A stretch of DNA of 40,994 bases from Pirellulaceae bacterium (GCA_022446825.1 JAKVBY010000036.1:24345-65338); one strand, 5' to 3'; positions 1-8,826 are shown, counted from the first letter of the stretch. Notes: generated by a model not told the origin, from the letters alone. Numbers and translations: made by a program.

Positions 1-319
1 CTGCTCTGACGGAGGCCCGCTCTGGGCGTGTTATTTCACTTCTTTCGTGCATCTCACCTTGCTCACAGTGGAAGACGCAAGGCAAATCCTGTCTTCTGCG
101 GCTCTGTAATGACATTTTGGCCATCTGGTCACCACTGATTGTGGCTTTTCTTTCAGCAATCGTCGTGAGGTGAGTAAAGTTGGTTGCGGTAGATTAACCA
201 TCCTTGCTGAAACGGTAGGAAGGCATGCCGATTAGGTGAGCGTGTGGCTCGTTCAAGAGGAAGGCTGTCGTCGCCGGTCAAAGTGTTTTGAGCTGGCAAC
301 GAATTTCATGCCATGTGCT

Positions 320-360
320 GGATCAGCTGCTTGATCCTTCCCTTTTCCGACGGTTCGGAA
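320..360. repeat. Two adjacent short inverted repeats
   Basis: GGATCA-gctgct-TGATCC occupies 320-337, and TTCCGA-cggt-TCGGAA occupies 345-360. Both arms are perfect 6-bp complements. They lie about 125 bp upstream of the lipoprotein epimerase start and just upstream of the promoter-like pair. They could be operator half-sites or an RNA structure from an upstream transcript; neither has a following T-run, so they are poor terminators. Function is unknown. Confidence 0.35.
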
Positions 361-396
361 GCCAAGCATTTACTTGTGCTGCCAGGTAACGGACCC

Positions 397-425
397 TGGA
401 CGCTGCTTGTTGACCACGACATAAT
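397..425 (+). promoter_or_regulatory. Possible sigma70-like promoter for the aldose epimerase gene
   Basis: TGGACG (397-402, 4 of 6 matches to TTGACA), a 17-bp spacer and CATAAT (420-425, 5 of 6 matches to TATAAT) would place transcription start near 432, about 50 bp before the ATG. This is consensus matching by eye only, and planctomycete promoters are poorly constrained. Confidence 0.3.
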
Positions 426-484
426 ATGCCACTCGTGTCGGCGCCTGTTTGTTTGACTTGTTCTCTTACGAAGGAGCTTCCCTG

Positions 485-1879
485 ATGAAGCCTGTTGAAA
501 CGCTCATATTCTGTTGCTTAGCCTTTCCCGTTTTGCTAATTTCCCTGGCATGTAACGTTGAAAAGACAACGAGTGGACCAGCAGCAAAACCAAAATCGGG
601 GTCTCCAGAAGTTGCTGAGGTAGACGCCGAACCTTCCAGCGGTCCGTCCACGCCAGATGCATCTGCGGTGGCAACAGATACAGAAGCTTCCGTAGATGAT
701 TCCAGCGCAAGCGAACAAGGCACTGAACAGGACGCTGAACACGACGCTGAACAGGACGCTGAACAAGACGCTGAACAAGACGCTGAACAAGGCACGGGCC
801 AAGAAGAAAAAGGAACGGGTGTGGAAGGAGAACCGATGTCTGTGATTGTCTCCGACTTCGGAAAAATGCCGGGTGAAGAGGGCCAGCCTATTGAACTCTA
901 TACCTGTACGAATGCGCATGGTTTCGTGTTAGAGATGATGACCTATGGGGCCACCGTCATTACCGTCCAGGTTCCCGATCGCGAGGGGAACGTGAAAAAT
1001 GTCAACATGGGCTTTTCATCGCTGGACGGCTATCTAGGGCAACCCCCCTATTTTGGTGCTACAGTTGGTCGTTACTGCAATCGGATTGCTGGCGGAAGAT
1101 TTACGATCAATGAAGAAGAATTCACACTAGCAACCAACAATGATCCGAATCATCTACACGGAGGGGAAAAAGGATTCGATAAGGTGGTGTGGGATGCCGA
1201 GCAAGTTCAGACGGAAACGGCTGTGGGCGTCAAGTTCACGTATGAGAGTTCAGACGGTGAAGAAGGGTATCCGGGGAATCTCTCTGTAACGGCAATTTAT
1301 TTGCTTGATAACAACAATGAACTTTCGATTGAGCTATCTGCTACTACGGATAAAGCCACACATGTTAATCTCACCAATCATAATTATTGGAACTTGGCCG
1401 GTGCCGGTTCTGGGTCGATTCGTGATCATGTGTTGCTCTTGAATTGCGACCGATATCTTCCTGTTGATGCGACCTCGATTCCTACGGGTGAAGTGGCGGA
1501 CGTTGCGGGAACTATCTATGATTTCACCTCACCGAAACAGATCGGAAAAGAATTAGATCAAGTCGAAGCCGACCCTGTTGGTTACGACCATTGTTGGGTT
1601 TTGCGGGACCATGCTTCCATGGCTCTGGCCGCAGTTTTGTCTGATCCGGCTTCGGGGCGTGTAATGGAGATTCATACAACTCAGCCAGCGATTCAATTTT
1701 ATACAGGCAATTATCTTGACGGTGCCGATGCCAATGGAGGGTATCAGCAGTACGAGGGACTTTGTTTGGAGACACAGCATTATCCGGATTCACCTAATCA
1801 GCCTGACTTCCCTTCGACGTTGTTGAGTCCTGGTGAAACCTACAAGCAAACGACCATTCATCGATTTTATACTCAATAG
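485..1879 (+). CDS. galM: Aldose 1-epimerase (galactose mutarotase), exported lipoprotein form
   Basis: Interconverts alpha and beta anomers of aldoses such as galactose or glucose. The 464-residue protein has the mutarotase landmarks: NHLHGG with His225, the NLTNH motif with His299 (proposed acid) and CLETQHYPDSPN with Glu429 (proposed base). I chose the ATG at 485 over an in-frame start at 449 because AAGGAG (471-476) lies 8 bp before it and the protein then begins directly with a signal peptide ending in a lipobox-like Ser-Leu-Ala-Cys23, an imperfect but plausible lipoprotein site. Residues about 24-120 form an acidic, low-complexity linker (Ser, Glu, Asp, Ala, Gln) containing five perfect or near-perfect DAEQ repeats; the epimerase domain follows. 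Classical GalM is a cytoplasmic enzyme of about 350 residues, so export plus linker is unusual and suggests action on sugars outside the cytoplasm. It is monocistronic by appearance. Confidence 0.9.
   Translation: MKPVETLIFCCLAFPVLLISLACNVEKTTSGPAAKPKSGSPEVAEVDAEPSSGPSTPDASAVATDTEASVDDSSASEQGTEQDAEHDAEQDAEQDAEQDAEQGTGQEEKGTGVEGEPMSVIVSDFGKMPGEEGQPIELYTCTNAHGFVLEMMTYGATVITVQVPDREGNVKNVNMGFSSLDGYLGQPPYFGATVGRYCNRIAGGRFTINEEEFTLATNNDPNHLHGGEKGFDKVVWDAEQVQTETAVGVKFTYESSDGEEGYPGNLSVTAIYLLDNNNELSIELSATTDKATHVNLTNHNYWNLAGAGSGSIRDHVLLLNCDRYLPVDATSIPTGEVADVAGTIYDFTSPKQIGKELDQVEADPVGYDHCWVLRDHASMALAAVLSDPASGRVMEIHTTQPAIQFYTGNYLDGADANGGYQQYEGLCLETQHYPDSPNQPDFPSTLLSPGETYKQTTIHRFYTQ
731..790 (+). repeat. 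12-bp tandem repeat (five units) inside the epimerase gene
   Basis: Five consecutive 12-bp units of the form GACGCTGAACAN run from 731 to 790, encoding Asp-Ala-Glu-Gln four times and Asp-Ala-Glu-His once. The unit length is a multiple of three, so copy-number changes would lengthen or shorten the acidic linker without a frameshift. Confidence 0.9.
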
Positions 1880-1979
1880 CCAGGGAAATCGTCTGAACGG
1901 TCGCGGGCCCTGACGAGATTGGATAGCTTGATCACTGCCTGTGAGACAGCATGGTTTCGAGACGTATTACTGCGAGGTG

Positions 1980-3092
1980 TTACAGGTAGGTCATTAGCCA
2001 GTCATTGATTCGTGATGCTGCGATGGCAGGAATGGAATGTCCCTGTTTGTGATTGAAGAGTCCGATGCGTGCCGGTGTGCCATACAAGTCGTAGACCGGT
2101 TTTGCGCGTTGAATGAACGGCCAACTCATGTCTCCGTCTGCAGAGTCTCCACCGACCAGGAGGAAAGGCCGAGGCGCGATAAGGCCAAGTAGTTGGTGAT
2201 GCTGCAGCTTGAAATTTTCTTCGTTAATCGATTTTCCCAAATACCAGGGGGCATCCCAATTGGAGAAGGTGGTGCTAATGCCTCCTTCACTACTAACGGT
2301 GACTTTGATGCGTTCGTCGAAGGCCGCTAAGTAGAGAACCTCCTTGGCTCCCAGAGAATGGCCAACGGCCCCGATACGATCCATGTCGACGAACTCAAAC
2401 GAAGCTAGGATTTCCACTGCAGCAATCGCGTCGTAGAGCATGCGGGCCATGCCCTTCGATTCGGGTTGTCTTTTCAGGAAACGATTCGCTTCCTGCAGGG
2501 GTGCGATCTTGTCGTTGGTTGGCCAAAGGTAATTGCGCGGGCAGATGGTGACACAGCCTTGTTGCGCCAAGCTGAGGCCAAAAGCCAAGGCGGGGCGACC
2601 CTCGACGCCGGCCGGTTGGCGGATGGAGTGATCGACCGTGGAATGCAATACAACAACGCCGGGTGCCCGGCCATCGATCTGTCGCGGGCGTAGAATATAA
2701 GCCTGAACTTCCTCTTGGTCCTCGACGAAATACCGGACGCGTTCTCGTATGACGCCCCCCAATTCATCGCGTTCGATGACGGATAATTGTGGAGCTTGTG
2801 GTTTTACCCTGGCGAGTGGTCCGAGAAACTCTAGCCAGCGATTCCGTAAGCTTTGGCGTTGCTCCTGCCAGGCAGCAACCGTCGCGATTTGGTGACCATC
2901 TTCTCCGGTCAGTAAGGAAGGCAGGCGCGGAGCGTTTTCTGCTATCTTGCTTGGCGGTTGTTGAAGATCGGCCAGCCAGGGGACATCGCGTGGCAATGGT
3001 TGGTCGTCGGCACGGGCCAAACGCGGTATCATACTGGCTGCGACGGATGCTGCCACAAAGCTTCGTCGTGATAGCGATCCTGAGCGGGACAT
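1980..3092 (-). CDS. Tat-exported alpha/beta hydrolase (dienelactone hydrolase/acetyl esterase-like)
   Basis: A 370-residue predicted esterase. The N-terminus carries a twin-arginine signal (SLSRRSFVAASV, then a hydrophobic stretch and Ala-Arg-Ala), so it is probably exported folded. The hydrolase fold shows the nucleophile elbow GHSLG (Ser246), an acid candidate in GGDSADGD (Asp316) and the catalytic His in KQGHSIP (His352). Substrate is unknown; related planctomycete proteins are usually annotated as acetyl-xylan-esterase or dienelactone-hydrolase-like. The ATG at 3092 is preferred over an upstream in-frame TTG (3101) because an AAAGG lies about 10 nt ahead of it. It is divergent from the SMP-30-like gene, with only 44 bp between the start codons, so the two probably share a control region. 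Confidence 0.85.
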   Translation of the reverse strand: MSRSGSLSRRSFVAASVAASMIPRLARADDQPLPRDVPWLADLQQPPSKIAENAPRLPSLLTGEDGHQIATVAAWQEQRQSLRNRWLEFLGPLARVKPQAPQLSVIERDELGGVIRERVRYFVEDQEEVQAYILRPRQIDGRAPGVVVLHSTVDHSIRQPAGVEGRPALAFGLSLAQQGCVTICPRNYLWPTNDKIAPLQEANRFLKRQPESKGMARMLYDAIAAVEILASFEFVDMDRIGAVGHSLGAKEVLYLAAFDERIKVTVSSEGGISTTFSNWDAPWYLGKSINEENFKLQHHQLLGLIAPRPFLLVGGDSADGDMSWPFIQRAKPVYDLYGTPARIGLFNHKQGHSIPAIAASRINDWLMTYL

Positions 3093-3136
3093 TGTTTCCA
3101 ACCTTTCTTATTTGACCCTTAAGTGAAACCGTCATT
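3093..3136. promoter_or_regulatory. Short divergent intergenic control region
   Basis: The hydrolase and the SMP-30-like gene start 44 bp apart on opposite strands. Promoters for one or both must overlap this gap or the neighbouring 5' coding ends. I could not identify a clear -35/-10 pair or an operator by eye, so this entry rests on gene arrangement alone. Confidence 0.4.
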
Positions 3137-4180
3137 ATGAGTATCAGCCGAGAGAGTTCTAGATTATCACGACGAAAATTTACCAAAGTTCTTACCGCTG
3201 CGGCGGCCAGCAGTAGCCTTGTGGAACCGATGGCTTTGCCTCAAAAGTCATGCCGGGCTGCCACGACCTACGCTGGACTGAATACGGGCCGATATCTCGG
3301 AAAAGCAAAAACGGAAACCAAGGTCAAAGACACGGTTGTCTTTACCGAGGGCCCTGCAATCGATTCAGAAGGAATGGTGTATTTCACGAATGTGCCGGCG
3401 CGCAAAATATTGAAATGGGATCCAGCTGCGCGAGAACTGGGCGTGTTTCGGTTCCCTAGCCACGAAGCCAATGGCCTCCTTTTTGATCCCCAGGGAAACT
3501 TGTTAGCATGCGAAGGCTCGGCCGGACGTGTCACGAGGACGAACCAGGGTACGGGGGAAATCGAGGTGTTGGCCGACGAGTTTGGGGGTTTTCCCTTCGC
3601 GCCGCCTAATGACCTGTGCATGGACCAGCAGGGAAGAATTTATTTTACCTCACGTCCCGGCGCAGAAAATTCTCGGCAAGGTAACGTCAACTCGGTTTAT
3701 CGTATTGACCAGGATGGTTTTGTCGATCAGATCTTGCGTTGGCCAGAGGTGCATATGCCCAACGGTATTGTGATTTCTCCGGACAACCAGACCTTATATT
3801 TGATTGAGGCACATCCGGATGCTGATCATCACCGAGATATCCGTGCCTATGACTTGGCCGTGGATGGGACCGTTTCCAACGGACGTGTGCATATCGATTT
3901 TTATCCCGGCCGCAGTGGTGATGGAATGTGCATTGACGAAGCGGGGAATCTCTATGTAGCTGCTGGCTTGCATGAACTGCGGGGGACGAGCGAAACCCTT
4001 GACACGCGTCCGGGGATCCACGTTATCTCACCACAAGGAAAACTTGTGGGCTATCAGGAGACGCCGGAAGATACCATTACCAATTGCGCATTTGGCGGCG
4101 AGGACCTACGGACCTTATATGTGACGTGTGGTTCCCTGCTCATAAGCATGCGAACTGACATCCCCGGAAAGTTGAATTGA
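3137..4180 (+). CDS. SMP-30/gluconolactonase/LRE-family protein, Tat signal
   Basis: A 347-residue six-bladed beta-propeller of the SMP-30 family, which hydrolyses sugar lactones or related esters using one divalent metal. The metal-ligand positions are all present: Glu71 in FTEGPA, Asn158 in PPNDLC, Asn209 in MPNGIV and Asp262 in GDGMC, matching Glu18, Asn103, Asn154 and Asp204 of human SMP-30. The N-terminus (RLSRRKFTKVLTAAAA) is a twin-arginine signal. Its ribosome-binding site is weak. It is divergent from the alpha/beta hydrolase and both are exported, so they may act together on carbohydrate lactones or esters; this is inference. The exact lactone cannot be predicted. Confidence 0.88.
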   Translation: MSISRESSRLSRRKFTKVLTAAAASSSLVEPMALPQKSCRAATTYAGLNTGRYLGKAKTETKVKDTVVFTEGPAIDSEGMVYFTNVPARKILKWDPAARELGVFRFPSHEANGLLFDPQGNLLACEGSAGRVTRTNQGTGEIEVLADEFGGFPFAPPNDLCMDQQGRIYFTSRPGAENSRQGNVNSVYRIDQDGFVDQILRWPEVHMPNGIVISPDNQTLYLIEAHPDADHHRDIRAYDLAVDGTVSNGRVHIDFYPGRSGDGMCIDEAGNLYVAAGLHELRGTSETLDTRPGIHVISPQGKLVGYQETPEDTITNCAFGGEDLRTLYVTCGSLLISMRTDIPGKLN

Positions 4181-4216
4181 CCCGCTGCGTACCAGTTTTC
4201 AGCCGTAGTTGCGCGG

Positions 4217-5578
4217 TTAGGAGAGCAGTTCGTGTTTGATGGTCCCCGAGGTAATGATTTGGTGCGGCCGGCCGAGGCGGTCGTAGAGTTCACGCCGATG
4301 ATCGATCCCGAGGAGGTGATAGACGGTGGCAATTAAATCACCAGGAGTCATGGGAAGGTCAGCCGGAAAAGCACCGATCTTGTCGCTCGCTCCGTAGACA
4401 AATCCTTGCCGAAATCCTCCGCCGATCATCATCAGCGTGTAGCAGAAATTCCAGTGGTCTCGACCGGCGTCGTTGTTGTTGATCTTGGGAGTGCGGCCGA
4501 AGTCGCCGAGTACGGCGATCATCGTACGGTCCAGCATGCCACGTTGGTCGAGATCTTCGATCAATCCACTGCAGGCGAGATCGAATTGGGGCAGTAAACT
4601 CCCTTTTAATTTATTGAAGTTACTGCTGTGGGTATCCCAAGTTGCATTGGCGTCTGGGGCCCAACTGACTGTGGCAATCCGTGTTCCTGCTTCGATGAGT
4701 CTGCGCGCTAAGAGCACGCTCTGACCATAGATATTGCGACCATAGTTATCACGTATTGCATCCGGTTCTTGTTCGATTCGAAAGGCATTCTGGGTAGCCG
4801 AGGAAGTGAGGATTTGTGCCGCCTGACCTTGAAACCGATTCATGGCGTCAAAACCTTCGCGGTTGACTAAGCGTGCATTCAAACCGGTGAGTAATTCGCC
4901 CCGAGCCGAGAGACGTTCTGCAGAGACATCCTGCTGCAGTGAGAATTCTGGAACAGAAAAATCCAAGGAATTAGGATCCTTGAGAATCCATAGAGGATCG
5001 TAGCCGCGGCCCATAATACCAGCAAAGAAGCCAGGCTGAGGCGGTCCTTTGGCCCCTTCTTTGGTCATGTAAGGTAAGACTGCGTGGGGAACGACCCCAG
5101 GAGGCGAAGGACGCAACAGCGAGCACACGGCACCGGGGTGAGGTCGATCCGTTGGGCGAGCACCACCACCGATCTCCCCACGGTCATGACCGGTGAGCGA
5201 GACATAGACCGCCGCAGCGTGGGCGTTGTTGACGCTGTGATTCATGGACCGGACAAGGGTTGCCTGGTGCATGTGTTTTGATAAGCGGGGCAGGTGTTCG
5301 CAAACAGAGATTCCAGGCAGACTTGACGAGATGGACTGAAACTCCCCCCGCGTTTCTGCGGGAGCTTCTGGTTTCATATCCCACATGTCTAAATGACTTG
5401 GTCCCCCATTAAGGTGAATAATGATGATGGAATCACAGCGTGGGGCAAGGCGTTTTGTGCGCGCGGTTTCGTTGGCTGACAGCAATTCCGGTAGGGTCAG
5501 GCCACCAGCAGTGATTGAGCCAAATCGCAATAACTCGCGACGTGATAGCGTGCGATTCAAATGAGAAGATTGAGTCAT
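4217..5578 (-). CDS. DUF1501 protein (sulfatase-superfamily-like), Tat signal
   Basis: A 453-residue member of the DUF1501 family, which is abundant in planctomycetes and related to alkaline phosphatase/sulfatase folds but without a proven reaction. Recognisable blocks are HLNGGPSHLDMWDMKPEAP near residue 55, the EHLPRLSKHM segment, and the C-terminal GDFGRTPKINNNDAGRDHW block. The N-terminus (LSRRELLRFGSITAGGLTLPELL) is a Tat signal. The frame is open back to 5689, but the ATG at 5578 is chosen because the signal peptide starts there; GGAG lies about 11 nt upstream. It converges on the SMP-30-like gene, with 36 bp between the stops. DUF1501 genes commonly sit beside PSD1/PSCyt cytochrome genes, but here no such partner is adjacent. 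Confidence 0.88.
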   Translation of the reverse strand: MTQSSHLNRTLSRRELLRFGSITAGGLTLPELLSANETARTKRLAPRCDSIIIIHLNGGPSHLDMWDMKPEAPAETRGEFQSISSSLPGISVCEHLPRLSKHMHQATLVRSMNHSVNNAHAAAVYVSLTGHDRGEIGGGARPTDRPHPGAVCSLLRPSPPGVVPHAVLPYMTKEGAKGPPQPGFFAGIMGRGYDPLWILKDPNSLDFSVPEFSLQQDVSAERLSARGELLTGLNARLVNREGFDAMNRFQGQAAQILTSSATQNAFRIEQEPDAIRDNYGRNIYGQSVLLARRLIEAGTRIATVSWAPDANATWDTHSSNFNKLKGSLLPQFDLACSGLIEDLDQRGMLDRTMIAVLGDFGRTPKINNNDAGRDHWNFCYTLMMIGGGFRQGFVYGASDKIGAFPADLPMTPGDLIATVYHLLGIDHRRELYDRLGRPHQIITSGTIKHELLS

Positions 5579-5753
5579 GGTGGACGCAGACTCCGCTAGT
5601 CGTTTTCTAGGGCATCCAGCGGTCCGAATACAACCTTTTGTTTCAGATCGCAATCTCTGTGCTTGCGGGCGGGTCTTGCCTGCAAGCATTGCCCTTCGGG
5701 ATTTCTACCTATTTTAGTCGTAAATATCGTAGTTCGGCAAATCCAACAAGTTT

Positions 5754-7106
5754 TTAATAGCCTAAACCGTGGCCCGCCAGCTCACTCGTTTGCACTGTCC
5801 CGGTGGAAATGTTGAACATACCGGGAAATTGTTGATTCCACCCCTCGTTTCCTGCAGGGCAGTATTGTCGTCCGTTTCCTTCAATGGCCGCGACTGTTGG
5901 GATCCTGGCCGCCAAACTTGCGGAATGGAGAAACGATCGGCCGACACAAGTCAAATCTTGAACGCAGAGGAATAAATTGTATTTTTGTGCCGCGGCCCCC
6001 ATTAATAAGGCTTCGGTTTGGCCCTTGCAGGCCTTCAAGGCAACTCCGGAATAGCCTTGTTCTCGTGCCAAAAGTAATGTTTCAAAATCGACCAGTGATT
6101 CGTCGATGACCACGGGTTTGATTTGAGCCGCTTCATGCATGCGATTTTCAGGATTTGCTCGGAGATCTCGGTGTGTTGGTTGTTCAATGTATTGAACGCG
6201 TTCTAGGGCGCTGGCTGACTGTTCTTGCAGCCGCGCGAGAAAGTCGAGAATGTACTGGACGTTCTCACATTTTTCGTTGAAGTCGAGTGAATAGAACCAC
6301 TCTTGGCAATTGCGTTTTGCTTGGGCTTGCTGTGAAACCATTTCAATATTTGCTACCCGTTCGACATCCCAGTCAAGATCCTCGCCATTCAGTTTAATCT
6401 TCAAGTGCGTGAGTCCGTCGGCCAGAATCCATTCCCCTAGTGTTTCCGGTAATCCATCGTTGATGCGTGTGGAAATGTCACCTTCTGCGAGGGGATCCAG
6501 TGCGCCTACAAGGTGGTAAAGCGGCATGCTTGGTTTCGGAGAACGCAGTGTGTATGCGTCCAAATACTCGCCGCGAAAATCATCGTTGAGAAATTGGCTA
6601 AGGTCGGCATTACAGTAATCCGCCCCCAAAAGGTCGTAAGAGTTTTGGTCGTGGACCTTGCCGAAGGCGTCATGGATGGCTGCTTCGAAGGGACTTGCGG
6701 CGACCATTTGGGCAAGTGTTGGCATTGGTTCGCCTAAGGCATGTTCTACAATCACGTCTTTGGCCAATCCGTCGTAACTTGTCGCGAATTGATGTGTGAT
6801 TTCGATGGGGTGACCAGCTGTTTGGCACTCGTTTGCGGATTGTGCTACACGCAATCCAAATGTTTTCATTGCCGCAAAGGATTCATCGGCAGAAACGTTG
6901 TTACTTGGCCAAGCCCAGACATTTCCGATAGGCATCGACCCTTCACCTGTCGCTCGTTTTCCATCATGAGTTTCTACTTCGACGGCGACATTTAAGAGCA
7001 CGACATCATTGACAACTCGGCCCCCAAATTTAATGGGTGTGCGATAATCAATTTGAACAGTTGTTGCCGAAACTTGTTTTAAGAGGATGTCTGTAGTTGC
7101 TGGCAT
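5754..7106 (-). CDS. Enolase-superfamily protein (mandelate racemase/muconate lactonizing enzyme-like)
   Basis: A 450-residue enolase-superfamily protein that would abstract a proton alpha to a carboxylate. The barrel shows the expected metal ligands Asp275 (SLDFNEK), Glu308 (YIEQP) and Asp335 (VIDES), plus Lys236/Lys238 in HLKIKLNG and Lys358 in VALKACKG as candidate acid/base residues, a pattern closest to the muconate-lactonizing subgroup. It is longer than most family members (about 350-400), with extra sequence around residues 85-200 in the N-terminal half. No signal peptide is seen, so it should be cytoplasmic. It lies 100 bp downstream of the response regulator on the same strand, which could make it part of that transcript. 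The substrate is not predictable. Confidence 0.8.
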   Translation of the reverse strand: MPATTDILLKQVSATTVQIDYRTPIKFGGRVVNDVVLLNVAVEVETHDGKRATGEGSMPIGNVWAWPSNNVSADESFAAMKTFGLRVAQSANECQTAGHPIEITHQFATSYDGLAKDVIVEHALGEPMPTLAQMVAASPFEAAIHDAFGKVHDQNSYDLLGADYCNADLSQFLNDDFRGEYLDAYTLRSPKPSMPLYHLVGALDPLAEGDISTRINDGLPETLGEWILADGLTHLKIKLNGEDLDWDVERVANIEMVSQQAQAKRNCQEWFYSLDFNEKCENVQYILDFLARLQEQSASALERVQYIEQPTHRDLRANPENRMHEAAQIKPVVIDESLVDFETLLLAREQGYSGVALKACKGQTEALLMGAAAQKYNLFLCVQDLTCVGRSFLHSASLAARIPTVAAIEGNGRQYCPAGNEGWNQQFPGMFNISTGTVQTSELAGHGLGY

Positions 7107-7206
7107 GGTTGATTATTTCACTGGAAAGGGATCTCAAAAGTGACGAGCCAATCGTAATCCAACATTGCTCTTGTCTGCAACGGGCATTCGCACCGAGGTC
7201 GGCTGG

Positions 7207-7842
7207 TCAGACGAGTCCTTGGCGAACCGCCCAGACCGCCGCCTGAGTACGGTCTGAAACACCGATCTTGCGGAGAATGTGCTGGACATGCTCTTTCACG
7301 GTCTCATAACTGATCTCAAGCGTTTGTGCAATTTCTTTGTTGGTTAATCCGTGCGTTAGTTGTCGCAGGACCTCGCTCTCACGCTGAGTGAGAGGGACCT
7401 CGACATCGGCGGTGAGACGTGGCGTTGCTAAAGCTCCGGTGACACGTCGTAGTTCTTCCCGGGTCCAGGCACTCTGCCCTGTTGCTGCGGTTTTGATGGT
7501 TTCAATCAAATGCTCTCGAGTAGCCCCTTTTAAGACATATCCAGCAGCACCGAGGGCGACAGCCCGCGCAATGTACGTGGGGTTGTCGTAGGTGGAGAGC
7601 ATGAGAACTGGCAACTCCGGCCGTTCTAATTTGATTCGTCCAAGCGCATTCAAGCCGTCGCCGTCTGGCATACGGATGTCTAGGAGTACCAAGTCGATGC
7701 GCGGATTGTCCATTGCATTCTTCACGGCGTCACTACCGGAGGCGACTTCTGCCAGGATCTCGATCTCGGTTCCTTGCAATAAACTGGCAAGGCCGAAACG
7801 CACCACTTCGTGGTCGTCACAAACGAGTAACTGAATGCTCAT
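7207..7842 (-). CDS. NarL/FixJ-type response regulator
   Basis: A 211-residue two-component transcription regulator. The receiver domain (about residues 1-120) has the acidic pair Asp9-Asp10, phosphoacceptor Asp55 in LLDIRMPDGDG, Thr84 in MLST and Lys105 in YVLKGA. The C-terminal LuxR-type helix-turn-helix (about 145-211) reads LTQRESEVLRQL, then GLTNKEIAQTLEISYETVKEHV. A very strong ribosome-binding site (GGAGGGGG) precedes the ATG. No histidine kinase is encoded anywhere in the window, so it is an orphan here; its kinase must be elsewhere. The enolase-superfamily gene downstream is on the same strand. Target genes cannot be inferred. Confidence 0.95.
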   Translation of the reverse strand: MSIQLLVCDDHEVVRFGLASLLQGTEIEILAEVASGSDAVKNAMDNPRIDLVLLDIRMPDGDGLNALGRIKLERPELPVLMLSTYDNPTYIARAVALGAAGYVLKGATREHLIETIKTAATGQSAWTREELRRVTGALATPRLTADVEVPLTQRESEVLRQLTHGLTNKEIAQTLEISYETVKEHVQHILRKIGVSDRTQAAVWAVRQGLV

Positions 7843-8151
7843 GCCCCCTCCTCACTTATTTTCGAGGTGAAGCGACAGGGCCTCGCCGCTTGTTTCGATC
7901 AAAAGGTTCCCGTGGTTGAAATCCAGAAACGGCGACACGCAGCGGGTTGGTTGTTGGCCGAGAAGAACGCGAACCGTTACTAATGAATCGCGGGCTACTC
8001 TCTAAACTATGACATCTCTAGCTGGGTTTGCCCATACCTCATCCGAGGGGGGTGGGTGCTGAGTATTAATCTGTGGAACACCAAGGAGCGTTTTACTCGC
8101 ATACTTCGAGGTCCTGTAGTTGGCTGCTGGTGATTTTTCTACTGCCGCAGG
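7843..8151. other. Intergenic region between response regulator and DNA glycosylase
   Basis: About 309 bp with no supported gene on either strand. It should contain the minus-strand promoter of the response regulator, but no -35/-10 pair stands out. Confidence 0.5.
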
Positions 8152-8793
8152 TTAATCCATGGTTGATGTCTCACTCGAAGGCAAGTCAATACTTCTCCAA
8201 AGATACCAGCAAGCGACGGTTGTGTAGGGACGCCAAGGTTGGGCGATCCTTTCGCAGGTGCTTTTGTCGGGCAATTGTTTGAGATGGAACTGCCTACGAA
8301 TTGCTGAGCGAATTCCCAGGTCGTCGTACGGTAGCACATCCGGCCGTCCCAAACTTGAAATCAAAAACATCTGGGCAGTCCAACGGCCGATCCCTTTGAT
8401 TTTCAACAGGCTCTGAATCACTTTTTCATCAGAAAGTCGGCCGAGTTGATTCAAACGTAACTCGCCTGCAGCAGTTTGTTGGGCCAGTTCGAAAACATAT
8501 CCCGCTTTCTGTGGAGAGAGACCCGCCGATCGCAACCGACGTGGCGTTAATTTAGAGAGATTTTCTGCAGTGAAATCTTGTGGTGCGATCAAGGCTTCGA
8601 CTCGTTGCTGAATGGTCCGCGCCGCACTGGTAGAGATTTGTTGAGAAATGATCGAGCGTACCAATGCTCGTAGGCGGTTACGCTCGCGCCGAAGCTGACA
8701 AGGTCCAACCTTATCGATGACGCTACGCAAAACTTGGTCTGCGCTACGTAAATGCCGGATTGCAATTTCGACTTGGTGAGTGTCTAGGGGCAT
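8152..8793 (-). CDS. DNA-3-methyladenine glycosylase II-like protein (HhH-GPD, AlkA/MAG type)
   Basis: A 213-residue base-excision repair glycosylase that should release alkylated purines such as 3-methyladenine. The helix-hairpin-helix motif is LLKIKGIGRWTAQMFL (about residues 129-144), followed by the GPD segment VLPYDDLGIRSA, where Asp158 is the catalytic aspartate. No C-terminal four-cysteine iron-sulfur cluster is present, which fits the AlkA/MAG subfamily rather than EndoIII. It also lacks the extra N-terminal beta domain of E. coli AlkA, resembling the shorter yeast Mag1-like enzymes. It lies near a class II photolyase gene, but on the opposite strand, so co-regulation is not shown. 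Confidence 0.9.
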   Translation of the reverse strand: MPLDTHQVEIAIRHLRSADQVLRSVIDKVGPCQLRRERNRLRALVRSIISQQISTSAARTIQQRVEALIAPQDFTAENLSKLTPRRLRSAGLSPQKAGYVFELAQQTAAGELRLNQLGRLSDEKVIQSLLKIKGIGRWTAQMFLISSLGRPDVLPYDDLGIRSAIRRQFHLKQLPDKSTCERIAQPWRPYTTVACWYLWRSIDLPSSETSTMD

Positions 8794-8826
8794 GCAAATC
8801 TCTTGCTTGAATCGCTTAAATAATAA

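Larger units (their letters stand above)
1..484. other. Intergenic region before the aldose epimerase gene
   Basis: I see no convincing coding region on either strand. The stretch holds two small perfect inverted repeats close together (320-337 and 345-360) and a weak promoter-like pair at 397-425, listed separately. Any gene ending just before position 1 cannot be judged. Confidence 0.5.

Noticed and set aside
3268-3621. 117-codon minus-strand frame within the SMP-30-like gene, as an example of long antisense frames
   Set aside because: Lies wholly inside a gene with intact metal-ligand motifs; shadow frames of this length are common in this base composition.
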